A DNA stretch of 39,884 bases from the NCBI GenBank assembly GCA_015067245.1, contig SVMV01000006.1, positions 1-39,884 on the forward strand, read 5' to 3'. A model generated the notes under the pieces. It did not search any database, was not told the origin of the DNA, and saw only the letters and a list, made by a program, of their open reading frames with translations. Positions 18,801 to 26,197 of the stretch are shown in pieces (position 1 is the stretch's first letter; the number at the start of each line of letters is the position of its first letter). The DNA is from Oscillospiraceae bacterium. GTDB lineage: Bacteria > Bacillota > Clostridia > Oscillospirales > Ruminococcaceae. A program made the position numbers and the translations under genes.

Positions 18801-19114
18801 AGGTGCTTAACAAAAACGAAACCGCCCTGCTGCTTAACTATACTGCTTACAGCGAAAACACCGACAGTGCAATGGCACATCTGGACAGCCTGCACAGCCT
18901 TTCGGCAGGATTCTTTGGTGCCGACAGGGCAAAACGTGCCGCAAATACCTGTGCTGTAATACAGCTTATAAGCGTGCTGGCAGGCGGGGTGCTGGCAGTG
19001 GTGTTTACCTTAAGCAAAACCTTGTGGAGCATACCGCTTACAAGCGTGCTGATGCTTGGCCTTGGCTGGCTTGGTCTTAGCCTTGTGCGCGCCCTGGCAA
19101 CAAAGTATTATTAA
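15875..19114 (+). CDS. Degenerate P-type-ATPase-like membrane protein with long low-complexity N-terminus
   Basis: 1079 aa; ~500-aa charged Lys/Glu/Ala/Pro-rich N-terminus, TM segments, then VSFDAKHLFPKG in the position of FDKTGTLTxG, and NNRVIMGNRSIMEE / KPIYLSVNGKMFGMFVVSYHPD resembling P1B N/P-domain elements. Confidence 0.7.
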   Translation: MANNTDVEKILQSLKKATPATAADKPGGMTGDRLSQIIAREAAAKNAQTQQNTPKPQSQPAGAGTAASASDANADTHEIESEFFSKLATALKENPAVADLVEEVDENLESRDRNKVSVTAASYVDEKFVDFFTTTVAVERQPASEIVVKRRKGGFFRKKYITDSLTLSIPQEEVDKRQQKVAKPTTAELAKNIILGADSAEEKAQPPKTAYTPQSDTDDVQQAVKEKKGLFGRRKTEKQQMDDSAPLFMRYKTDETDMSQPAPKAASQPPKKAVKATDELPKEAIAAAFEQIKAEHTAEESRPKTEKTVSKAAAAPAEKTAETPSFLPEAKNDSVILYYDDGKPAQPKAAVKTEEKPRDAESILKAIKAKKQSEATIVAAAAGAVMENPVIVTTVKTASASEPTIELKEKHSPFVPKRESFEDTIENTAFVAPELAQEEEKAVEVVPKTPQEKKVSRITGDITQMFAAAGLVKDKTETQEPVLEDDEDVEEVFESEEESFENEYITHQFSDDPDEIYDELKNFKATLAIRMGLSAVCTLVLLYLNFGANGPLPLPQAINPAAQPMMFYLVNLVFFAIAVIGFLPTVANGITGFAKSPTQDSFVVVPALWSFIQLNVCIFGGENIDAKATTLFAAFTVLSLGLNALGKYISANTIMHNLRLAEVPEGINAGYILKDMEDVKRLARTLEEKNPQILVSRKTGYISNFISGGFSTHKSEKNTKLLAVFTAVVSAICFAAGWKTAADWRMGVFAAAGAGALMLPLAHSLISSIPASLMQKALNKVGTLVNGWQGIYQLSDATHVSFDAKHLFPKGCVVLHGIKTFEKERLDLAILYAASIAIEYVDNLRSVFMTVIDGKKDMLYPIESCEYKVGQGYVAWIENNRVIMGNRSIMEEYDIVLPPISMETAYMSQGKKPIYLSVNGKMFGMFVVSYHPDHAVKENLLNLIESGKCVILQSNDFNVDSQLLELVYNLPQDTVQVLNKNETALLLNYTAYSENTDSAMAHLDSLHSLSAGFFGADRAKRAANTCAVIQLISVLAGGVLAVVFTLSKTLWSIPLTSVLMLGLGWLGLSLVRALATKYY

Positions 19115-19156
19115 AAATAAAAGTCATCCGTTTTATAAACGGATGACTTTTTGTTG
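19113..19156 (+). terminator. Rho-independent terminator
   Basis: aaaagtcatccgttttataaacggatgactttttg. Confidence 0.85.
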
Positions 19157-19217
19157 TGAAAATCTCCACAATATGCAGACAGTATATTTTGCATTATTAT
19201 GTTGTTGGGGTGATATT

Positions 19218-19388
19218 GTGGCCATAAAAAGTTTTACAATAAGAATAGATGAAGATTTGCTGAAAAAACTGCACTATGTAGCAGATTTTGAAGGTCGCAG
19301 TGCAAATATGCAGATTTTTGTACTGATAAGAAATTGTGTAAAGGAATATGAAACAAAACACGGAGAAATAAAACATCTGTGCTTTTAA
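19218..19388 (+). CDS. Small ribbon-helix-helix (Arc-type) protein
   Basis: GTG start after ggggtga; VAIKSFTIRIDEDLLKKLHYVADFEGRSANMQIFVLIRNCVKEYE. Confidence 0.7.
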   Translation: MAIKSFTIRIDEDLLKKLHYVADFEGRSANMQIFVLIRNCVKEYETKHGEIKHLCF

Positions 19389-19433
19389 TATGTTATATTT
19401 TTTAAAAAGTTTATATGAGTATTTTTGTATTTT

Positions 19434-19613
19434 AACAGTTTACATATCCGCCACGGCGAAGGCCATGTGGCGATTTCATCTATGGGGGTGACAGCAAATT
19501 TTCTCACGCTTAGTCGTGAGAAAATGCGTCATGCAGGGTGCCCCTGTGAGGGGAATGTCGCGAAGCGACAAGGGGTGTGCCGTCTGCGGCGAGCAAAAAA
19601 GCCCCCTATGAGT
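19434..19613 (+). repeat. Dispersed structured intergenic repeat, copy 1 (inverted relative to copies 2 and 3)
   Basis: Reverse complement aligns with 25976-26141 and 27676-27855; contains three conserved hairpins. Confidence 0.9.
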
Positions 19614-19693
19614 TTGTTCTTGTTTTTTTATATTACAATATATATAATATATAATATAGATAATATATTACATTACTATAAGGAGGCACATTT

Positions 19694-20578
19694 ATGCCGG
19701 ACGGATATGCCCACAAATACAACGGACAATGTGCAATGAATATAGCAGGCTACAAACCTCGCAACTGGTACGCTTTTGTGTGGGGCTGCAACGGGCCCGA
19801 CCCACTGTATTTTTATCAGATGTACAATCCTTTACGCAAGATAAGTCTTTCGGATTTGGGCAGACGTATGCACACCGAAAAAACAGGCCTGTTTTTGCAG
19901 AATCTGTTCCGCTTTGCACAGACAAACGCCCAAAAGGACTTTTGTCTTGGCTTTTTGTGCCATTACGCTCTGGACAGTGTTATGCACCCTTATATAAACT
20001 ACATCACCACTGCCTATGCACACCCATACAACAGGGAAAACGGCCACGGCTGGTTTGAAAGCAGTCTGGACAGTCACATCTCTCACAAGGAATGCGGCGA
20101 CCCTGCCGCCCACCCAAACGCATACGCCCCAGAGATTAAAAAGATATATTTTGACCAGATTGTAACGCTTTTTAAGCAGGCTGTGGAGGCAACCTATACC
20201 GATGTGGAATACGACCGCAGCGAATATGTAAAGGTTTTTACCGATTACCGCAGAATAAAAAAGGGGTTATATTCTCCAAACCGAACAAAATTTTATTTTG
20301 CACGCCTTGCCGAAATCGTTTTAAAACATCCAAAAGGCCACATTTCCTGCCGTATGCAGCCCTGCACAGAAAAGATAGAAGATGTTGCAATATGGCGCAA
20401 CAACCCAATGGGCTTTTTTTGCAATTCAACCATAGAAGAACTGTTTTGCCGTGCAAACCAGATGTCTGCCGATTATATAAAGATTGGGCTGGAATACTTT
20501 AACGGCGTGTACAGCGCAATGGATTTGCTGGAGGATATAGGCAACAAAAGTTATGTGACAGGCATAACCATAGATTAA
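19694..20578 (+). CDS. Zinc-dependent phospholipase C-like protein
   Basis: 294 aa; MPDGYAHKYNGQCAMNIAGYKPRNWYAFVWGCNGPDPLYFY...FLGFLCHYALDSVMHPYI; SD aaggagg. Confidence 0.8.
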   Translation: MPDGYAHKYNGQCAMNIAGYKPRNWYAFVWGCNGPDPLYFYQMYNPLRKISLSDLGRRMHTEKTGLFLQNLFRFAQTNAQKDFCLGFLCHYALDSVMHPYINYITTAYAHPYNRENGHGWFESSLDSHISHKECGDPAAHPNAYAPEIKKIYFDQIVTLFKQAVEATYTDVEYDRSEYVKVFTDYRRIKKGLYSPNRTKFYFARLAEIVLKHPKGHISCRMQPCTEKIEDVAIWRNNPMGFFCNSTIEELFCRANQMSADYIKIGLEYFNGVYSAMDLLEDIGNKSYVTGITID

Positions 20579-20603
20579 TAAAACTGCAATATAAATAAAA
20601 GTA

Positions 20604-20684
20604 TGTCATTCTGAGTAGTGTAACTTTGAAGAATATTCTGGCTCTATGTAACAAAGATATTCTTCGGCTGCTCTCAGAATGACA
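20604..20684. repeat. Long nested hairpin, GTCATTCTGAG-type dispersed repeat
   Basis: 12-bp perfect arms tgtcattctgag/ctcagaatgaca and inner 9-bp arms gaagaatat/atattcttc. Confidence 0.7.
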
Positions 20685-20729
20685 TTTTTGTTTTTATATT
20701 ATACTTTTACAGAAAGCTAAGATAAAAGC

Positions 20730-21752
20730 TTATTCGCAGCTGCAGTTGTCTTCACCGCAGTTGGCTGCATAGGCACCGATGCTGCAGTCGCCTGTATAGG
20801 TTCCGCAGTCATTGGCACAACCATTGCCGCAGTCGCCTGTATAGCTGTTGCTGCAGCCGCAGTCATTGCCCCAGCCACAGCTGTATGCACAGCAGTTTGC
20901 ACCGCCGCAGTCGGTATTGCAGCTGTTTGAATATGCACCGCAGCAGTTATTTGCACAGCCGCTGCTGTTTGTGCAGTCACAGCCGCCGTTATATCCGCAG
21001 CCGTTGCCGCCGCAGTCGGCATTTGCTGTGCTGAAGCAGTTTGTGCCGCTGCCGTTAAGGGAAATATAGTCCCTGTCGTCAAGGCAGGTGCAGATGTCAC
21101 GGTCAAAACGGTCCAGAATGTTTATGGACGGTGCAGGGTAAGGGCGTATACCCTCTATCCATACATTTTCCAGTTTCCAAAGTTTATCCACCACACTGCC
21201 TCGTATGTGGGCAACATATCTGCTGCACCCATTGCATACCTCGCGGTAAACACGGCAGTTAAGGTTTATCACCATACAGCTGCCGTCTATATTTGGCAGC
21301 TCGTTTTTAAGCTGTGGCACCCTTTCGCCATTGGCAGCGCAGTAAAAATCCCGTATAACCTCGCTGCACAGCTGTACAGGTATGGCCATATAGCTTGGAG
21401 CACAGCAGCTGTTGCAGCTTTTTGTGCGCACAATTATCTGACCTTTGATAATTACCTTTACCCCTGGGCAGTTTGTGTCGCAGTCCACCAGTTCTTCACT
21501 GGCGTGGGTAACACGCAAAGATGCAAACTGAGTGTCGATGCCTCCTGCGCAGTCCACAAGGCCTGTGCAGCTGTTGATAAAGCTGCTCATGCTGGGCAGA
21601 ACAATTTTTTCGTCAATGCGGCGGCTGGCAATGCACCGCACATTTTTTGCACAGATATCCAGATATTCGCTGGCAAGGCCTGGCTCGGTAATGCCAAATT
21701 TTAATTTATTCTGGTTTAAAAAGTCCTTACAGTTTCGCTGGTCAAAGGTCAT
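20730..21752 (-). CDS. Cysteine-rich protein with Cys/Gly/Asn repetitive C-terminal tail, hypothetical
   Basis: SD ggaggaaatt before ATG 21752; ~105-aa tail from GSGTNC to end with 22 Cys. Confidence 0.75.
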   Translation of the reverse strand: MTFDQRNCKDFLNQNKLKFGITEPGLASEYLDICAKNVRCIASRRIDEKIVLPSMSSFINSCTGLVDCAGGIDTQFASLRVTHASEELVDCDTNCPGVKVIIKGQIIVRTKSCNSCCAPSYMAIPVQLCSEVIRDFYCAANGERVPQLKNELPNIDGSCMVINLNCRVYREVCNGCSRYVAHIRGSVVDKLWKLENVWIEGIRPYPAPSINILDRFDRDICTCLDDRDYISLNGSGTNCFSTANADCGGNGCGYNGGCDCTNSSGCANNCCGAYSNSCNTDCGGANCCAYSCGWGNDCGCSNSYTGDCGNGCANDCGTYTGDCSIGAYAANCGEDNCSCE

Positions 21753-22019
21753 AGACAATTTCCTCCATGAATATTCACTATAAAAACAATGACATTGTCG
21801 GCAAAAAGCTTTTGGGCGTTCTGCTGTCATATTAATTTTATGCAGGGAGGCTTATCCTTGTGTCAAAAAGCTGATTTTAAGGCAAAAAAGGCTTTCCATA
21901 ACTTTTTTGAATATGTAATTGTACACAAAAAAACAAGGGCAAAAGCCTGTCTTTAAATTTGATTTTTTGCAATATTGTGCACTATTGTTGTGCAAAACGC
22001 TGAAAATAGGCTTATTTTT

Positions 22020-22049
22020 TTGACAAAAGTGTGCTGTTAGTGCTATAAT
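22020..22049 (+). promoter_or_regulatory. Sigma-A promoter
   Basis: Perfect TTGACA (22020-22025) and TATAAT (22044-22049), 18-bp spacer. Confidence 0.75.
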
Positions 22050-22203
22050 CGTTGTCGGTGCTGAAAAGCATCAGACTGAAAATTGATTATAAAACAAGCA
22101 ACTGGCAAAAATTACAGTATATAAACCCAAACACAAATCCAAAGGTTATTTTTATAGCACTGAAAAACGGTGTGCCTTTGGCTTTATCACAAAAGGAGAT
22201 TAT

Positions 22204-23253
22204 ATGGCAAAGATTATGAACAGATTTTTGTTGTGTCTCTATGACAACCGTCACCGCCTTGGCTGTATGGCTGTGTGCGTGGCAATTCTTGGTTGTATGA
22301 GCTATATGACATTTAATCTGTTAAACGTTGTAACTGTCCAGGACGCAACCAGCAGCAAAACAGTGGTAACACTGTTTAAAGACCAGGATAAGCTTTTATC
22401 CCTTGCAGGCTACGCACCAGATGATGACAATCAGGTTCTTTACACTACATTTCCCGACAGATACACAAACATTACAATAACAGAAGGCTTTGATGTGCCG
22501 ATAAATGTTGACGGCACAACAGTAAATGCCCACATCCACCACGGCACTGTTGCCACCTGTCTTGAAAACGCAGGGGTTATCCTTGGCGAACACGATTATA
22601 CCGAGCCAAGCCTTAACAGCCCTGTGGACGAAAACAGCTCTATAAGAGTTTACCGCGTGGAATACCGCGACAACGTTTATGAAGAAGCAATCCCTTACGG
22701 CACAGACTACCGTGCAAACAGCCTTATCTACCGCTTTAAAAACCGCCAGTATGTGCTGCGCGAAGGCGTGGAAGGCATGAACCTTGTAACCTACCGTGAA
22801 AGATATGTTGACGGTGAGATGGAAAGCGCACTTGTAACAAAGATTGAAACCGTGCGCGAACCTGTTAACCAGCTGGTGCTTAAATATGCACCAGAGCCAA
22901 TCTCTCCGCTGGAAGCACCTGCAGGCGTTGAAATTGTAAACAACGTGCCAACAAGATACAAACAGGTTATAAGCAGCGTGCCTGCAACAGGCTATTACTC
23001 TGCACGCGGCAAAGGCGCAAGCGGCCTTGGTCTTTTCTACGGCTCGGTAGCGGTTAACCCAAATGTTATCCCTTATGGCTCAAAGCTGTACATCACCAGC
23101 CCTGACGGACAGTTTGTTTATGGCTTTGCAATTGCAACCGACACAGGCACTGCACTTATGCAGGGCATTATAGGCGTTGACCTGTTCTACGAAACCTACA
23201 AGGAATCCAGCCTTAACTGGAAAAACACAGTAAATATTTATATTATTGAATAA
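22204..23253 (+). CDS. YabE-like cell-wall protein: DUF348 (ubiquitin-like) + G5 + 3D domain
   Basis: VDGTTVNAHIHHGTVATCLENAGVIL; ALVTKIETVREPVNQLV; YYSARGKGASGLGLFYGSVAVNPNVIPYGSKLYI...ATDTGTALMQG. Confidence 0.9.
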   Translation: MAKIMNRFLLCLYDNRHRLGCMAVCVAILGCMSYMTFNLLNVVTVQDATSSKTVVTLFKDQDKLLSLAGYAPDDDNQVLYTTFPDRYTNITITEGFDVPINVDGTTVNAHIHHGTVATCLENAGVILGEHDYTEPSLNSPVDENSSIRVYRVEYRDNVYEEAIPYGTDYRANSLIYRFKNRQYVLREGVEGMNLVTYRERYVDGEMESALVTKIETVREPVNQLVLKYAPEPISPLEAPAGVEIVNNVPTRYKQVISSVPATGYYSARGKGASGLGLFYGSVAVNPNVIPYGSKLYITSPDGQFVYGFAIATDTGTALMQGIIGVDLFYETYKESSLNWKNTVNIYIIE

Positions 23254-23261
23254 TTAAAAAG

Positions 23262-23296
23262 AAAAGCTGACCTGAAAATCAGGTCAGCTTTTTTGT
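23262..23296 (+). terminator. Rho-independent terminator
   Basis: aaaagctgacctgaaaatcaggtcagctttttt. Confidence 0.85.
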
Positions 23297-23421
23297 TTGT
23301 CCATATACAATTTTGTCATTCCGAGCGCAAGCGAAGACTCTCTCTGATTTTACATAATTACAGCCAGCCGCCAGTTTGCCCTGACCGCGAGACACTTCAC
23401 TGCGTTCAGTGTGACAGATTT

Positions 23422-24102
23422 TTATCTTTTAAAAAGCCCCTTTTTCTTTTCTTCCCACAAAGGCAGTACATCGGTATAAACCGCCTGTACCTTGGGGCTG
23501 ATATATTTGTCCAGATGCAGACAGCCAAAATACCATTTTTCGTACTGAACGGTATTTGCAACCGTGTCAAAAAAGTCCATACATTCGCTGTAAAAGTTGC
23601 TTTCCAGATTGATAAAGCGGTTTATCCTGCCGCTTGGCATGTGGGTTAAAATATAGTCAACACTGTTATTGTTAAGATTTAAATTTGCAGTGCAGCGGTT
23701 AAAATCCTTTTGGCAAGGGTCATTTTGAGACACAATTATATCCGCATCGTAGCTGTCACAGCCACCAAAGCACAAAAGCTTTTTGCCTTCAATTTCCAGC
23801 ACTGTGCCGCGAGGAATATAGTATATTTTATCCTTTGCAATTTCATGGCAGTGGGCACCGCCAAATTTGACATCCTGATACTGCATCAGCTTTTCAAAAT
23901 TTTCGTTTAATCCGTCGATAAACATAATGCGAAAAGGCAGTTTTGCCAGCTTTTTGATGTTTTTTTCGGTTTCGGCATCATCTTTCCAGATAAAGCCAAA
24001 ATCTCCCAGCACAAAAAGAGTGTCGGTTTTTTTAAGCTTTTTGATCTGCTTTGCATCAAAGCGCTCCATATCGCCGTGGGTGTCTGCTGTAACAAAAATC
24101 AT
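23422..24102 (-). CDS. Metallophosphoesterase
   Basis: MIFVTADTHGDMERF...DTLFVLGDFGFIW; C-terminal YILTHMPSG. Confidence 0.88.
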   Translation of the reverse strand: MIFVTADTHGDMERFDAKQIKKLKKTDTLFVLGDFGFIWKDDAETEKNIKKLAKLPFRIMFIDGLNENFEKLMQYQDVKFGGAHCHEIAKDKIYYIPRGTVLEIEGKKLLCFGGCDSYDADIIVSQNDPCQKDFNRCTANLNLNNNSVDYILTHMPSGRINRFINLESNFYSECMDFFDTVANTVQYEKWYFGCLHLDKYISPKVQAVYTDVLPLWEEKKKGLFKR

Positions 24103-24134
24103 TATAATTTTCCTTTATTTATTGACAATTTTAT

Positions 24135-24506
24135 GATATAACAACCTGGCGGAATTGCTTTGCAATTCAAAGCTGCGCTCTGCTGTGTTTTCAACCCAGC
24201 CGCCAGAACGTTGAAACACAAGGTTAACAAAGCGTGATTTGCTTATTCACAACTTTGTGATATAACAACCTGGCGGAATTGCTTTGCAATTCAAAGCTGC
24301 GCTCTGCTGTGTTTTCAATCCAGCCGCCAGAACGTTGAAACACAAGGTTGACAAATCGTGATTTGCTTATTCACAACTTTGTGATATAACAACCTGGCGG
24401 AATTGCTTTGCAATTCAAAGCTGCGCTCTGCTGTGTTTTCAACCCAGCCGCCAGAACGTTGAAACACAAGATTAACAAAGTTTGATTTACTTATTCATAT
24501 CTTTGT
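24135..24506 (+). repeat. Three tandem 124-bp repeat units
   Basis: gatataacaacctggcggaattgctttgcaattc... begins at 24135, 24259 and 24383; only a few substitutions between units. Confidence 0.95.
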
Positions 24507-24609
24507 GTTATAATCATTAGTTAAGAAAAAGATATAAAATGGCATACTGTATGCCGTCTTTAACTATAAATTATTAAGTATTAAATCATAAATTTCAAGG
24601 ATTGTCTAT

Positions 24610-25962
24610 ATGAAAAATTTCTTTAAAAAGCTTGGGGCATTATGCATTGCCCTTGTTATAACGGTAGCTGTGCCGATATCTGCCAATGCAGCAGAAAGCG
24701 CAAGGTATGAACTGCCTTTTGAAAGCAGCGCCGCCAGCTATCTGCTGGTAAGCCTTGATACAGGGGAAGTTGTTTTTGAAAAAGACGCACATACCCAGCG
24801 CACACCTGCATCCCTTACAAAAATGCTTACCACCTATGTGGCGATGAAATATACCGATGACCTGGATGCAACCACCGTTACCCAGACCACACGCCACACC
24901 GACGAACTGTACGGTATGAACAGCTCTACCGCTGATATCCGCAACGGTGAAACCCTGACAATGCGTCAGCTTTTGTATGCAATGATGCTGCCAAGCGGCA
25001 ACGAAGCGGCAAATATGGTGGCAGACCATATCGGCAACGGCAGCAAAAGCAACTTTTGTATGCTTATGAACACCGAAGCAAAACGCATTGGCTGCACAAA
25101 CACAAACTTTTCCAACCCCCACGGTCTGTTCAGCGACAACCACTGGACAACCGCTTGGGATATGTATCTTATTGCAAAGGCCTGCTACGAAACACCTGGC
25201 TTTATGGATATTGCCACAACGGTGCACTACTATCTGCCTGCAAACACACGCCACGCAGACAAATATCTTATCAGCAGCACCGTGCTTATGCAGAACAAAA
25301 GCTATCCAAGCCTTTACCGTGATTATATCAAAGGCATAAAAACAGGCTCCACCGAAGAAGCTGGCCGCAACTTTGTAACAGTGTGTGAAGCCGACGGCGA
25401 AAGATATATCCTTGTGGTTATGGGGGCACCTTATTACAACGAGGACGGAACCCAGAACAAAACAGGTGCATTTGTTGCTGCGGCGGAGATTATGGACCAC
25501 TTTTTCAGCGAGTACAGCCTTAAGCCTGCAAATGGTCTTGAAGCACCTGTAACCGAAGTTGCAATGCGCTATGTTAAAGATAAGGACAATCTGCTGCTTT
25601 ACCCCAAAAGCGAGATATACAGTGTTCTGCCCAACAGTGTGGACGAAAGCGCATTCCAGAAAATTTTTGATGTGCCCCAGCAGGTGTATGCACCTATAAA
25701 TGCAGGGGACGTTGTGGGTACAGTAAGCTATTATATTGCAGGTGATCTTGTGGGCACCACCGAGCTTATTGCAGCCGAAAGCTACGAAAGAGATACACTT
25801 ATTTATCTTATAGAAAAGCTTAAAGAGATTGTGACCAGCCTTTATTTTAAAGTGGTTGTTGTTGTTACCGTTGTGCTGATAATTGCACTGCTGGGCTTCC
25901 GCTATTGGCTGGGCAAAAAATATGAGAAAATGCAGAAAATACACCGCTCTACTAAGAGATAA
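24610..25962 (+). CDS. D-alanyl-D-alanine carboxypeptidase (peptidase S11)
   Basis: SLTKMLTTYVAMKY (SxxK), PSGNEAANMVADH (SGN), GIKTGSTEEAGRN (KTG); signal peptide and C-terminal TM helix. Confidence 0.95.
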   Translation: MKNFFKKLGALCIALVITVAVPISANAAESARYELPFESSAASYLLVSLDTGEVVFEKDAHTQRTPASLTKMLTTYVAMKYTDDLDATTVTQTTRHTDELYGMNSSTADIRNGETLTMRQLLYAMMLPSGNEAANMVADHIGNGSKSNFCMLMNTEAKRIGCTNTNFSNPHGLFSDNHWTTAWDMYLIAKACYETPGFMDIATTVHYYLPANTRHADKYLISSTVLMQNKSYPSLYRDYIKGIKTGSTEEAGRNFVTVCEADGERYILVVMGAPYYNEDGTQNKTGAFVAAAEIMDHFFSEYSLKPANGLEAPVTEVAMRYVKDKDNLLLYPKSEIYSVLPNSVDESAFQKIFDVPQQVYAPINAGDVVGTVSYYIAGDLVGTTELIAAESYERDTLIYLIEKLKEIVTSLYFKVVVVVTVVLIIALLGFRYWLGKKYEKMQKIHRSTKR

Positions 25963-25975
25963 CGGATAGTACCGT

Positions 25976-26141
25976 ACTCATAGGGGACTTTGTTGCTCGC
26001 CGCAGACGGCACACCCCTTGTCACTTCGTGACATTCCCCTCACAGGGGAACCCTGCATGACGCATTTTTTCACGACAAAGCGTGAGAAAATTTCTGTCAC
26101 CCACCATAGATGAAGCCGTCACATGCCCTTCGGCGTGACGG
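25976..26141 (-). repeat. Dispersed structured intergenic repeat, copy 2
   Basis: Aligns with reverse complement of 19434-19613; fills most of the spacer between the carboxypeptidase and pncB. Confidence 0.9.
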
Positions 26142-26197
26142 GCGCACCAGATTTTATAAATTACAAATATAAAAAATATACAGGAAAGGCAAATATT

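Noticed and set aside
19425-19739. 104-aa ORF (…GEGHVAISSMGVTANFLTLSREKMRHAGCPCEGNV…) and the similar 65-aa ORF at 26021-26218
   Set aside because: Both are translations of the dispersed structured repeat; differences between copies follow stem pairing rather than codon positions.
20848-21106. Low-complexity ORFs overlapping the Cys-rich tail (129-aa minus Thr/Ala ORF and 73-aa plus Gln/Pro ORF)
   Set aside because: Off-frame readings of the repetitive Cys-tail DNA; the 366-aa frame has an SD and a structured N-terminal domain.
22050-22203. c-di-AMP (ydaO/yuaA) riboswitch upstream of the 3D/G5 gene
   Set aside because: Expected by gene context, but the conserved G-rich ydaO core is not visible in the sequence.
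24135-24506. CRISPR array
   Set aside because: Three 124-bp units are contiguous with no unique spacers and no cas genes are present.
24640-25944. 434-aa minus-strand ORF antisense to the carboxypeptidase
   Set aside because: Low-plausibility composition; the sense frame has SxxK, SGN and KTG motifs.
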